Shown: one piece after another, positions 9,235-21,608 of the stretch
Numbering within the stretch: the first letter of the stretch is position 1
How the letters are laid out: every line of letters starts with the position of its first letter
Source: Nematostella vectensis
Taxonomy: Eukaryota > Cnidaria > Anthozoa > Actiniaria > Edwardsiidae
NCBI RefSeq assembly: GCF_932526225.1
Contig: NC_064045.1
Span: 12,766,442 to 12,830,441, forward strand
DNA: 64,000 bases
Direction of reading: 5' to 3'
Position numbers and translations under genes: made by a program
Notes under the pieces: model-generated
The model's database searches: none
Told to the model about the DNA's origin: nothing
The model's input: only the letters and a program-made list of their open reading frames with translations

Positions 9235-12200
9235 TCACATGACACTTTCCAGCTTGAATACCCACGCCCACTGGCATGGCAAAGCCGAGGCTGGTATGTA
9301 CGGTAAGTTGATGATCACCCCTGGCTGGTACGACTCACTCTCCCATACAAACTTCCCCTGGTTGCCGAGTAGAGTGACAATGGTAGCGTCCGTGGTGATG
9401 GGTGAGGCGAGCTCCAGGTACGGATCAGTGGGCCATTCTAGAGCTATGGCGTACACCACATTCGTGTCGGGGTTTCTGGTGTACCTGAAGAATATCGGGA
9501 ATCATGATTTATGAAAAAATAATCTGTATAAATAGACATTTTAATATTTAAAAATTAAGTAAAAAATAAAATGTGCAAAGCAACCTGAAAAGTGAAAATG
9601 ACGATGGTCGCGACATCAAACGTGGTAATTGGCAAATAATAATACCTCGGCCCTCTGTTATATCTAACATTGGACATCACTAATACATACTTGACTGGAA
9701 CGTTAGCAGTGTCACTCTGAACTCTCCAGGGTACTGTATTATAGATGGCAAATATCACCACCCTCATCCATATCTGACCACCTCAAACATACAGTACCCT
9801 TCCACTGCATCCCCATGCATTAATCAATGATGCATACCAGAGGGGGACGTTAGGTGTCACTCTGAACTCTCCAGGGTACTGTATTATAGATGGCAAATTA
9901 TACCACACTTACCCACATCTAACTTTATCAACCATTCCTTTCCCATTACCAATGATACATACCAGAGGGGGACGTTAGCGGTGTCGTTTTGAACTCTCCA
10001 GGGTACCGTATCGTAGATGGCTTCGCCATTCACGTTAAGCCAAGCGCCGATCTGGAGAAGACGCTCTTCAAATATGGTAGGGATGGTTCCTTCTTTGGTG
10101 GGGCCGATATTAAGGAGAAAGTTGCCTCCACAGCTAAAGAATAAGAACACCAAACTTCTATGATAGGCCACGAGGAAGGGGAGGGAATCTCAATTTCACA
10201 TGCAGCTTTAATAGGATTAAGAGTCCCGTTCATACTGTGGCGTTCCACACGCTCCACGTTCCACACGCTCCACGTTCCACACGCTCCACGTTACACACGC
10301 TCCACGTTCCACACGCTCCACGTTCCACACGCTCCACGTTCCACACGCTCCACGTTACACACGCTCCACGTTCCACACGCTCCACGTTCCACAGGCTCCA
10401 CGTTACACACGCTCCACGTTACACACGCTCCACGTTCCACAGGCTCCTTGGCATGCCCCAAGCCAAGGGGGAGTGAGTCATTTGCATTCTTTCGCTGTTG
10501 CTGTATCTGATAAAGGCAGTGTTCAATGAGACCCTTACCCAAACAATAACACATTTATCCATTCCGTACTTATTAGTTTCCAACACTCCTTACTCTTCTT
10601 TTCCCATAATCTTTTATTTCTTTGAATGGTGTTCCAAAGAATAACCATTTTGGAAATCAATACAGAATTTTAAGCTGTGTGTAAGGGGAGGGGGGCAGTA
10701 ATCTTTTGGGGAAGGGTAAGGGAGGGAATGTTACAAAAAAAATCAAGGTTATTTGGAAACCCGACTGTACCTGACCACAGTGACCATGAGTTCCAACAGC
10801 TCATCTATTGTCTGTACATCAGACAGCTTCATCTCTCTGCGGTAGCCCCATGAACGTTTGTCAACAGTAGTGGCATCTTCAAACTTGTGTTTCTGCAGAA
10901 CCCCTGACAGAAAGTTAAAGGTTTAAAAGGGTCACCAAACCTGTTTAGAAGCTATAACAGGCTGGCACTGTATGTATCCAGACAGTCAACTCACAGAACC
11001 AGCTCCAAACGTATGCTTTTAACCAACAATGTAGAAATGGCGAATGACAAATGGTAGTTTAAGGAGATTCAATACAGTTTCCTGAATTCCCAACCATCCT
11101 GTCAATCACAACTTGTATCTTCTGCTACAGGGATAGGATCGACCATGGCATGCAGCTCGGGATAAACTTTATAAAAATGTAACATGTGTTAACATTGCTG
11201 TTTCTATGGCAACGGAACGGTGAACCCATTAAATTCACTATTTGCTAAGTGCTGTTCACTACAGCGACATTTTTAACAAATTAGGCTATAGAAAATTGTG
11301 CATCCTATAAAAGAAATTCTAAGATATTGGTGTATTTTTATTTTCAGTCACTGTTATTTTCCTACTTTGAAATTCGCCCCTGATATAAATCCATATGCGG
11401 GCAAGGATTTTTTTTACCATTGTTATTTAGCTACCTAATTTCTAATAACATACCAAAAATGAAAGCTTTTGTTGATCGTAAGTATAAGAATCTATTTCGG
11501 GGACTTTTTTAAAATAAGTTTTTTTTTTTAGAATATGTAAAATTTCAGACAGATTATAGGAGACAATCTTACCCAACATTTAAAGGCCTGGCTTCAACTA
11601 GAATCCTACCTGGGTTGTATTTATCACTTCCTGTGTAAACACCCGCATGATGGTTTCTGGTGTTAGCTCCCCAGCGGTCATTCACAACAACATAATCTTT
11701 AACAGGGCTGCAAAATATAACACATTTCAACATTTAACCCAAACTTAAGGGAATTTTACACAGACATAAACGTTTGCATATTCTATAAAATTATACTACA
11801 AAAAGGGCCATTTTGTATTTAATATCAGGACTTCTGGAATTGCGCGCTTGTGCGGAAGCGCGTAATTTGGCTTTTTCTGCGTAATCCGTGTAATCCACAA
11901 ATTTTCGCGTAATCCCACATAATTTGGCTAAATTTTGAAAGACAAAACATTTAGTGCAAAGCTGATGTGTTCTTTTAGTAATCTTACCTCTATTTCTCGT
12001 AAAAAAGAGAGATAGAGAATTTCTAAAACAAATAAAATGACTAGACGTTCTTGCTAAACTTTGCTAAACTGAGTAATTTAGCACGTTATGATTGATTTTC
12101 CGCGTAATTTAGCAAAGAATCCCGCATAATTTTGAGGTTTTTTTCGCGTAATTCCAGAAGCCCTGTAATATATCTACTTTAATTATTTTTGCATGTTTCA

Positions 12201-14345
12201 GCTTGGAGTTTAGATGTAGAGCTTCAACTAAGGGTTCAAAATGCCAATTTATCATGGTTACTTTTTATCAAATTATCATAGAGTGCTTTACAATGGGACT
12301 TAACATGACCCAAACAAAGCTCATTTTAGTGATTTTAGGGAAAGGATTTTGTGGTTTAAAGCCTGAAAAACATTGTTTGTGCTGCCTTTGGCTTATTGGT
12401 GTACATTGTATATAATAAATTGTACATTGTATGTACATCTCTATAAGAAAGGTCACTAACTACAGATATATTGAGAAATATCGGGGGGGGGGGGGGGCAA
12501 AGTCACACCCCTACTGGTCATTTCCTTATGTATATTTTTTTTAAAAGGGGGGAATACGTGCCCCCAGTGCCCCAACCTCTACTAAGGCCCTGTTAATACA
12601 TACCTGTCATTATAAAGCCAGGCCAAGAATTCCCTGCTTCTAAAGTACTCATTGGGGGCCACCCAGTCACCGTCAGTCCATAGATACGAGGGCTCATATG
12701 TGTTAATCAGATCATACATCTGTGGCAACATTACTTCCTACATTTGAAAAAAGGACAGAAATATAAACACTGCTAAATATTAAACATTTCATAAATCAAA
12801 AAAATATATACAAGTTTATTTAAAATAAATAAACTATCAGAGAGGAAGATCTGCCATCATGCCTGGGAAAATAATTTGATGATAGTTATATTTGATGACT
12901 TTGAAAGAAAAGGAAATCTACTCTGTTGATAATTTACGAGGCAGTATTAAAAGCAATCTTGATTTAAAACACAAGTGTTAGCTCTAAATTTGAAAAAAGG
13001 GGAGGTGGTTTTGAATTTAATGTCAGAATACTTATTATCTTGGCATATGTTGTGTTTGTTATCACCATGCTTACATCAACATATTTGTGTGTAGTGTAGT
13101 TGTTCTTCAAGTCTTCAAGATAATAAGGGTGATAGAACTCAAACAGAGAGAAGTAGAGACCAAACGAGACGTTTGTCTTGTTGCGGACAGCTTTTGAAAG
13201 CTCACCTGTGTTAAGATTAGTTTTAATATGTTAGTACTACAATGAGGGGCACAAGGGGGGGGGGGGTTCATTTATCCATAAAGTGGACCATTTTCTCTTA
13301 GGTAGTCAAGTGGGGGTTTCCCCCCCAACCCCCCCCTGGCTATGGGCCTTATTTGTCTATTTGAGGAGGCAGGAGGGGGGAGAGAAACCCCCTTCTGTGT
13401 GGTTTATATGTGGTTTATGGATCTTTTTTATTGGAATAAAATCATACCAACTATATCTCTATGAGGGCCATTTTCAACAGAGTTCCAGTTCCAGGCTTGT
13501 TTGGATGGCCAGTTAGTCCAGCCTTCGTGGTGCTTACTCGTGAACACAAAATACCTGGTAACGAAAAACCATGATATATACTTATAATTGATTTGTATGG
13601 CACATGGCGGGCAGGCTTGGCAGGCAGAGCAGAATGTTTCACAAGGCTTAGTTATTATGCTCGAGTGCTTCGCTCTGTGCTTGCATGACGATACAAACTT
13701 TTTTTTTTTGCTTAGTGAGCATGACCCCACTTTAAACATATCATAATTAGTACATCTCACAGGGACATGTGGGTTCTTATACAGATTTGCTTGAGATTAC
13801 GCACCACGTGATACAGGCTATAGAATACGAGCGTGTGACGTCACGGGTGCCTCGATTCAATTTTTGAAGGAAAATCACAGGTAATCACTAATTTACAAAC
13901 AGTGTGGCTTTCACCTAGTTTATTGTTTTCTATCAAGGACTTATTCTCATACTCACTTTGCTCCCGACTTAGAAAGCAGATCTGCCCATTCATTCGCATC
14001 GAAAAACTCTGCAGTCAACTGCGGGGCAAAGTCGGCATAACTCCATCTTGGCGGGTAGTTATTGTTCACAAAATCGACATATGGTTTGTCTTTGTCGTGC
14101 CAAAACTTCCAAAACCACTCAGATCCAAACGAAGGCACAGAAAACACTCCCCAATGCATAAATATTCCAAACTTCGCCTTATCGTACCAAGCAGGAATAG
14201 GTCGTTTGTCCAAAGAGTTCCAAGTTGGATTGTAGTGAGTTGATGGTAGCTTTCTATCGATTTTTTCGGCAACGGAAGATGAAATAATAAATAGAAAACA
14301 GATCAAGATAACAGCTAGGAAAGTGGGCGATAGATTTCTCGCCAT
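9235..14345 (-). CDS. Tissue-type alpha-L-fucosidase (GH29), complete, 8 exons, 470 aa
   Basis: A lysosomal or secreted glycosidase that removes alpha-linked L-fucose from glycans. Exons on the minus strand: 14345-13957, 13554-13448, 13205-13075, 12737-12604, 11707-11610, 10903-10771, 10133-9963 and 9484-9235. All junctions are GT/AG and the phases close exactly (1413 nt including TGA). The start gives an N-terminal signal peptide (hydrophobic [16 protein letters not shown]). GH29 landmarks in order: [36 protein letters not shown], the nucleophile region [35 protein letters not shown] and [16 protein letters not shown]. Length matches animal FUCA1/FUCA2 (about 465 aa). Introns hold a 16-bp minisatellite, partial copies of exon 7 and an hAT-like MITE. 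A minus-strand AATAAA (9081-9086) follows the stop by about 150 nt. Orthology to FUCA1 or FUCA2 is not resolved. Confidence 0.95.
9690..9901 (-). repeat. Two tandem partial duplicates of fucosidase exon 7 in intron 7
   Basis: The 3' part of exon 7 ([17 protein letters not shown] segment plus donor region) recurs twice downstream of the real exon. The block reading GAACTCTCCAGGGTA on the plus strand starts at 9991 (real exon), 9864 and 9719. The middle copy lacks 2 nt. Neither copy has the first half of the exon. Confidence 0.85.
10238..10447 (+). repeat. 16-bp minisatellite, about 13 copies
   Basis: Unit CACGCTCCACGTTCCA with common C/A and C/G variants. It lies in intron 6 of the fucosidase. 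Long open frames across it come from its regular period and are not genes. Confidence 0.95.
11826..12165. mobile_element. hAT-like MITE with 6-bp target duplication
   Basis: Ends are CAGGACTTCTGGAATTGCGCG and CGCGTAATTCCAGAAGCCCTG, flanked by TAATAT on both sides (11820-11825, 12166-12171). A second family member lies at 47109-47591. CAGGG...CCCTG ends suggest hAT; the 6-bp duplication fits the hAT6-type subgroup. It sits in intron 4 of the fucosidase. Confidence 0.8.
12483..12598. mobile_element. Partial G/C-tract MITE copy
   Basis: A poly-G run followed by CACACCCCTACTGGTCATTT, which is the reverse complement of a block in the element at 61147-61293, and then ending near AAGGCCCTG. It appears to be a diverged member of that family, in fucosidase intron 4. 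Confidence 0.55.
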
Positions 14346-14768
14346 TGCAAACCTTTTTGCGAAAAAGAAAGAATACTGTAAACAACAAAACAAATGGATA
14401 CTATCTTTTGATAACCCTTGCTGTGAGTCACCTGTGGTACTATTGTCGATCCAGTCTTCTGAAGCACACACAACGCACAGGTATCTCGATGTAAATAAGA
14501 AAATCGATAAAAAGCAAAACTATGGCCCTTATAACCTTAACTTCTTAACTACCTTTTGATTTATTTAAGTAATATATTGCATTATTTTTTCTAATTTTTT
14601 TTTTATAATATTTTGAATATTTTTGAAAGGATGAGTTGGTAAATCAAACAAACGTTTTGATTGGTTGTATAGTGTTTTGATATTATATAGTCTGTGATTG
14701 GTGGATTCTGGAGGTGTGTACGTGTCACGGCACGCAAGCTTGACAACTAGTAGCACGACAACCTCAAT
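14346..14768. promoter_or_regulatory. Head-to-head intergenic region between fucosidase and phosphomannomutase
   Basis: About 420 bp separate the two start codons, which point away from each other. Two ATTGG (inverted CCAAT) boxes lie near 14660 and 14697 close to the phosphomannomutase start, and ATCGAT occurs near 14502. No TATA box is obvious at a usual distance. Function as a bidirectional promoter is inferred from geometry. Confidence 0.55.
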
Positions 14769-17700
14769 ATGGCCGCCAGTATGAACGATCGAAATATCCT
14801 CTGTCTTTTTGATGTCGATGGCACCGTTACACCTTCCAGATTGGTAACATATACTCTTATCGCCTTTAGTAGGTTATTGTCTCTCTTATTCGCATGTTTC
14901 CTTTTTTCTGAAGGTTATACAACCCGAAATGAGGGAATTAATGGCGGAACTTCGCAAGAAGGTCAAAATCGGCCTTGTTGGGGGGTCAGATCAGTGCAAA
15001 GTTGAGGAGCAAATGGGTGGCGAAGACGGTAAGTATCCTATTAAAATGCTGAATACTTTTGTGAGTTCCCCTCATCGGTTCAAAATATTAATTAAGAATG
15101 GCTACCTACAGGACTCGGCGACTACATTTGTTTGCTTAGGAAGAATACAATCGAATTCACTTTATATTTGTATAAAAAAATTACATTTAATTCTACATTT
15201 CCTTGAGCTCTGAACTGTTACTTATATTTTTATTTGATATCTATCTTCGTTGTCGAAAGCGATTCCTTTTTTATATGAAAGCCTCGAAATAATCAGATTT
15301 CTAAAATACCCGAGCAACTAATTTTTCAAAGAACGTGTGTTGTATGAACTTTTGATCCTTTCTGCTCATATTCAACACTTGAAAACTTGTGAATGTCAAT
15401 TCGTCTGTTTGGCGGCACGGATACCGAATCGCACACAACAGCATGATATACGGCAAGGATATGTATTAATCCTTAAACTTTACGCCTGTTATTTTTGAAT
15501 TTTGAATAAATTCTTACTAAGTCATTGACACGCAGGCAGTTATCATAATCCCCCTGCTGAAAAACGCTTTTAATATGCATGTTTAATATTGTAGATTTAT
15601 CTAACAAATCTTTGAGCTTGTAAAATATTAAGAAATCCACAATAATCTTAAAAAATATATGTACAGAATGGATTTTTTTAAAACTAAGGAATATTTTTGT
15701 ACACAAAGACCTCTATTGGGCTTTTCGGGCTTTTCATTATAATTTTTGCTTGAAAGTGACTATACAAAGGCAAATGTGTCCCTAACAAGAATTAAGTTGT
15801 ATCACATTTTTCAAAAAATACCTTTTCATTTGTTTCCAGTAACAAAGCTCTATGACTATTTCTTCCCTGAAAATGGGCTTGTTGCTTACAAAGATGGAAA
15901 ACTATTAGCAATCCAGGTACAGTAATAAATGAATAAACAAAGACTATGTAGTCATTTTTTTTTATGAATTTAGGCTTCAATATATGCTTAAGGGACCACA
16001 CTCATTATACATGTATAATTTTTGACAGTTCAACAGTGTTAAAGGGCAATCCGGTACCTAAACTCTCCTAATGCCACTTGGTCTACCTGTTGTCTACATA
16101 GCCGTGTTGGAGAGCTCAGGAACTGGACTACCACTGGCTCAAATAAAGACAAGAATAAAACCAATGACAAATATACAGAATGGAGTTCATTCTTAGCACT
16201 TTTCTTCTTACTTTTCAGAATATAAAGAAATTTTTGGGAGAGGATAGTATACAGGAGTTAATTGATTTCTGTCTTAGTTATATGTCAAACATCAAGATTC
16301 CAAAGAAAAGGTAATGACAAGGACAAGAACAGAGAAGTTTTCAAATATTCAGTACTTATGGAAAATTCCCATTTCAATTTTAGTTATTTTAAGCTACTCA
16401 CATTTGAAGTTATAGAAGATGAGCTTAGAACATAAAATTTAGACTAAAATACTGTATATAAAATGGACTTCAAAGGTACCATAATCTTAACCTGCTATTG
16501 TTTGGGATCTGTTTGCAGAGGAACATTCATTGAGTTTCGTCATGGTCTAATTAATGTCTCGCCTATCGGGAGGAACTGTACGCAAGAAGAGAGAATAGAA
16601 TTCTTCGAGTATGATAAGGTAAGTAATTATACACAACAACTTTTGTACTGTATGTCTTACACTTTCACTATGACAGATAAAATACAGGGTATGGCATAAG
16701 CAGTATTTTAGTTTGACTTAGACTTGGCCCCTCCCTGTGGTACATAAATCCATAGAGGTCCAGAGGACCCAGTGCCCTCTAACCCACCCGCCCCTGCCTC
16801 TCATTGTCCCACCTTAGGAATGAAATTTTGAAAAAAAATGTATGGGAGATGTACACTCCTCCACATTCTTTGTATATTGGTGACTCTCCCTTTGAAAAAT
16901 CCTTGATCTGCCTATACCCACTGGATAAACTATTGATCCCTATACAGAGGTTTGTGAGTTAAACAGCTAGACAAGACAAACTACGGGGCTCTATACATGT
17001 ATTGGTATACAATTATCAATTCTTATTGTTTAGAAAATATGTAGTTGTAGCCCTCTCACCCTGACTTTTGTTTTCTTATTTTGTCACGTTTTTCAAGGTC
17101 CACAACGTGAGAGGCAAGTTTGTTGAGGCTTTAAAGGAGAAGTTCCCCCACCTGGGTCTACAGTACAGCATTGGGGGCCAGATCAGCTTTGACGTCTTTC
17201 CCAAGGGATGGGACAAGACGTTCTGTCTAAGACATGTAGAAGCAGAGGGATTCAAGGAGATTCACTTCTTTGGAGATAAATGCTATGAGGTGTGTAATAG
17301 GAGATGACTGCCATGTACTGTAGCTAGCTGAAGGGTGCATGTACACCTGTCATCAGCCAACAAGTTTGTGGTGTGACAAGACATCCTATCTAAGACATAT
17401 CGGTAGGCAGGGGGATTTAAAGCAGCATTGTCACCAGTTTACCTCCACAGGGCCTATAGAGACCTCAACCAACGAAGGATGAAAGAATCTATTAAGATCT
17501 GCAATATTTGACAGGCAACCAGCTCTAAAGTATCAGTCACATCCTCAAATAAACTTCCAATAGACACACTTGTTTGATTGTTACATATGTAATCAACCGG
17601 TGACATTGCCGCTTTAAAGAAATTAACTTTTTTGGGGGTGGGGATGCAATCACTATCTCAGTACTCCTCTAAGTGTTTCATTATGCAATGCAGGCATGTA

Positions 17701-18027
17701 GGATTAGCATCCAGGATTTGCTTAAAGTTTGCGCAGTCATAGATATCGTATTTATAAAGAGTATAGTATTTGATGATCCTTTGGTTTGACCAGAGGTTTG
17801 CATGCCTTTTTGCACTCCCTAGCTCCTTCCTGGGATGGCCAATAATGGAACCATGTTACAATTCATTAATACACTCAATTCTATCAAGAGTTCTAAGTAC
17901 TTATTTCTTGTTGTTATCCCTTAAGGGCGGAAATGACTGGGAGATCTACCAGGACTCGAGGACTATTGGCCACAAAGTCACATGTCCAGAGGACACAATG
18001 AAACTTCTACGAGAGCTCTTCTTTTGA
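14769..18027 (+). CDS. Phosphomannomutase, complete, 7 exons, 250 aa
   Basis: A cytosolic HAD-superfamily enzyme that converts mannose-6-phosphate to mannose-1-phosphate, feeding GDP-mannose and GDP-fucose synthesis for glycosylation. Exons: 14769-14843, 14914-15028, 15840-15916, 16219-16310, 16519-16618, 17098-17289 and 17926-18027. All introns are GT/AG and the total of 753 nt closes in frame with TGA. Motifs in order: LCLFDVDGT (nucleophile Asp and general acid Asp), [30 protein letters not shown] with NVSPIGRNC, the substrate-loop [20 protein letters not shown] (Mg-binding region) and [16 protein letters not shown]. Length matches animal PMM1/PMM2 (246-262 aa). Possible polyadenylation signals are ATTAAA at 18154 and AATAAA at 18531. 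PMM1 versus PMM2 cannot be decided here. Confidence 0.96.
17416..17622. mobile_element. MITE in phosphomannomutase intron 6
   Basis: Imperfect terminal inverted repeats of about 25 bp: left ATTTAAAGCAGCATTGTCACC, right GGTGACATTGCCGCTTTAAA. A related copy without the clear right end lies at 59660-59836 (shared ATTGTCACCAGTTTAC and AAACTTCCAATAGACACAC). Confidence 0.75.
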
Positions 18028-18628
18028 TATTATCTGGCATTAACCACACGCCGTAATATAAAGCTTCTTGTAGAAAATATAGAATAGCTTGAAGTATCTG
18101 GGTGACTGTCTGTGAAAACTTCGCTCCAATTTCTGTACACACATTTTTGTACAATTAAAGATTTCTAAAATCTTTTTCGGTCAAAATGTACCCCTTTTAA
18201 GTTATTAACACAAAAAAAATCTTTCACAATTTATTATTTTATTAAGGGTTAAAATCATAAACTCTGAAAACATCAAGAAATTTATTGTACTTTTACGAGT
18301 AGGGCTATCATCAAAGGTGGATAATTAAACCGGACATCTAAAATCATGAGCAAGCATAAGCAAAGAGTTAACTTCCTATGGATTACATACTTTCTGTCTG
18401 GTTCTGTTCCTCATCCAAGTCCAAATTTCTCATTTTGCGTTATGTTACTCAGAGAGGGTACTTTTTTTTTATCTGTTTCACATCTTTCTTTGTAAAGATT
18501 GTAAATACATTGTCTTCATCGACTTTGTAAAATAAAATAACTACCATGTTATCAATATTGTGTTGGGTTGCTCTCCACTGACGCACTGGCTGGGCCCATA
18601 ACCTGTTCCACATGGGAAAATGTCATTC

Positions 18629-20023
18629 CTACAAAGTGTTCATGAGAAAGTCACTATTTCCATACCTCGAGCAACACAATAAGCTCTTAAGTTCATCTCT
18701 GAATCTCGTACTATGAAGACTGTAAACGAATGGGTTCATGGTAGAGTTAACTCCTACTAAGATCACACTAATCACGTACGGGATATCGAAATAGATGTAT
18801 ATATCCGGTCTGTACTGTGATAGCATGTAGAGTATAAGGTTTGGTAGCCAACATATGAAGTATAAAACGGTAACTGCCAGCACCATACGGGTCGCTTTCT
18901 TCCGCTTGCGGGTAATAGCAATACGCGACGCATCTGTCGCGCGGACTTTAGCCTTCCACAGCGCGCGTATAGTGAGCGGGTAAACGACTGCCATGATTCC
19001 TATCGGAATGGCGCCGAAAATAAAAAACGCGCCCACGGTGTATAGCTTTCCCATTGTCTCACTGCTCCATTTTTCTGGACAGCGGAAGTCTATGCCTTTC
19101 TGTTCGTACTCGAGGACGATGAAGAGGGGGAGATTGAAGACAACGGCGTACACCCATGACCCTACGATGATAGCGGTCACGTGGTTCGTTGTGAAAAAAT
19201 GACGGTGCGGTCGAGATATTGCGTAATACCTTTCGATTGCTATGGCAACCAGTGTGAACGCTGACGCCGCACCACCTAGTGAAAAATATATTAGAGTTTA
19301 ATAATAATAAGGTGATGTCTTGTTCGCACAATCAACCTGCTGCTTGAAATACTACAAAGTGCTTCGAATACACTACGAAGTCAAGCGAGTCAAGCTGAAG
19401 GGGGTGGGGAGGACAATAAAAGAAAAACCATCATTAGGAAATAGGAGAAAGAATGAAATTTGAATATTGAGGAAATGCCTATACCCTTTGGGCACCCACC
19501 CCCCCCCCCCCCCTCCCCCTTGTAGCTGCGCGCCTAATAATGCATAATTGTTAAAAGATGGCGTCCATAATACACATCATCTGGGGGAAATAGCGAGAAT
19601 GAGGGGCAAAATCAGACCTCTTTATTCATGGACCTGACCAAAAACCTGGCCATAACACCTATAGGACTAAGCTAGCTACTCCCTCGGCTTGGGTTATAAC
19701 TTACCCGTCCAAATAAAATTTCCGCCAGTGATCATCTTACAAAGCCAGTCCCCAGCCCTCCCCCCAGGGTGAGTGAAGGTGAACCGGAAGACGTACTGCG
19801 GAGTCATGAATAACGCGACTATGACGTCAGAGACGGCCAGGTTGATAAGCAAGTAGTTCATGGCTGTTTTCATCTGGCGATGTTTGAGTACGATCCAGCA
19901 TACAAGGGAGTTGCTGACTACATTCACCGCCGCCAGAATACTGAAGATAACAACAAGTGCGATATCCAGGGGGGTCAAACGACTTGGAAGGGGGGTGGGG
20001 TCCACTGTGACATTGCCGTCCAT
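18629..20023 (-). CDS. Class A (rhodopsin-like) GPCR, two exons, 321 aa
   Basis: A plasma-membrane seven-helix receptor, peptide-receptor-like, ligand unknown. Exon 1 (20023-19705) encodes a short N-terminus with an N-glycosylation site (NVT) and TM1 to the top of TM3: TM1 with N-S (NSLVCWIV), TM2 with LAVSD, and the TM3 cysteine in DWLCKM. Exon 2 (19275-18629) resumes in phase 1 with GGAASAFTLVAIAIERYY, where ERY replaces DRY. TM4 follows, then ECL2 cysteine (FRCPEKW), TM5, a basic third loop (TRKRKKATR), TM6 with CWLP and TM7 with NPFVYSLHS, and a short tail with CC for possible palmitoylation. A paralog lies at 61551-63063 in the same orientation with the intron at the same codon. AATAAA on the minus strand lies at 18230-18235. 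Confidence 0.93.
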
Positions 20024-21160
20024 CCTCGTATATAATAGCCCTGGAGAATCGAGACGTCAAAGCTGATTGATAGCTGGATCGAGTAAAAAATGTGTGCGCA
20101 AACAACAGTTTTTGATGCATGCGTATGTACCTTGATGGTACCTGTGTTTGTATATTTATGTATAGGGTGGGGTGGGTGTCTGTGCCGGGTTATGGAGGGG
20201 TTGGGGCAAGAGAAAGGACTTACCTTTTGTCAATTATTTGTTCACAATGCTATTAGCTGTACAAGCTTCACTTTCGAGAGATTATTTGTGTTAAGGAAGT
20301 ATGCAGGGCTGCTGCTTTAGAGGGGATAAAAAAGAAATAAAAAATGTATGCCAATTACCATCTTTTCTATAATTGATCGTGCTTAAATTATAGGGTTTTT
20401 TCCTGTATGCCCTAGTGTGAGTAAGTAATGCTTTCGAATGCATTTTGGCTGCCTTGTTTCACAATGTATGACGTCACTCTCGCGGGGTCAAGTGGAAAAC
20501 AAAACAACTCTGCTTCCTTTTATTTGTTCACCACAGCAACTTGCAGAAACGTATTTTCACACACACAAAATCCACAAAATTAAAGAATTATTACAGTTCA
20601 ATGATAGTGAACTGAATGATACCAGAAAATGTAAATGTGTGCAGATTTCGAAGCCATATCGATATCATAGAAACATAAACGTTCGAAAGCGTAGCGGGTC
20701 CGGGACTATCTCTGTAGCTTTGTGTTAGAACAAATTCATACCTTTTATCGATGTAAGGAGAAGATTTCCCGCTTTCAACTAAAGAATACCCCTTTTCTTT
20801 TGTAAGTTACGGAGTCAGCAGTCACCATCGTGTGCTGTGTATCAACTCACGATACACTCGGACGCGGTTCATCGACAATCCTTCATCTTTAAAACAGGAT
20901 TAAGGTCTAAAGAAAGAAATCTATTTACCACTATCTGTAGAATCGAAAGCTTTGCTCAAGGCGGATAAAATTGTCACAATAAATTGTCTTACTTCGACAG
21001 GCAATTATAAGGCATGTAGTATAAATCCTCATGTACGAGCTAGTCTCTGATTGGCGCACAACTGACCTTTCACCTTTACAATAAATAACTGAGGCACGAA
21101 ACAGAAGAAAAGTGTAGGAGGGGAGAGCGATATTTTGGAATCCATAGGTTTGCACGATTT
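20024..21160. other. No gene seen; upstream flank of the GPCR
   Basis: I find no conserved exon or clear repeat. It probably contains the first GPCR's promoter and 5' UTR. Confidence 0.4.
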
Positions 21161-21164
21161 TTAA

Positions 21165-21597
21165 CCCAGGCCCTTACACAGTGGGTGCAGGGGGTGCGAA
21201 CGCAGCCCCCCCCCCCCCCCCCACAACGGCCGAAGGTCCACTTTTGGTTCCCAATGGACGTGTTTGTATTACCGGTGGGCTTCCATACTCCCCTCCCCCC
21301 AAAAAAAGAAGGTAGGTGGCGGCGGGTCACACCCCACCCCCCTAAATCGGGTCCCTAGCTTGGCCGATTGTTATGACCTCGTCCCTTAGCTAAATCACTC
21401 TGGTATGTAGCCAAATCCGACAATAAACGTCCCGTGGAGATATTGCAAAGGCATACAAAAAAACCCTTTTTGTTCTTTCGGGGATGGTCAGATTTTTATC
21501 AGAGAACTCAGTCCTTCCCCCCCACGAGAAAATTAGGTCCACTTTTTCGGATTTCGCACCCCCCCTCCCCCCAAGAAAAATTCTGGGTACGGGTCTG
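21165..21597. mobile_element. C-tract MITE, left copy
   Basis: It starts CAGGCCCTTACACAGTGGG, runs through a poly-C tract and GGCCGAAGGTCCACTTT, and ends AAATTCTGGGTACGGGTCTG. It is the same family as 22842-23128 (shared ACAATAAACGTCC-type and poly-C/CCAAGAAAAA blocks) but with about 150 bp extra. Confidence 0.65.
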
Positions 21598-21608
21598 TAA
21601 ACCTTTTT

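Noticed and set aside
10160-10554. Histidine/threonine-rich open frames on both strands
   Set aside because: Artefacts of the 16-bp minisatellite in fucosidase intron 6.
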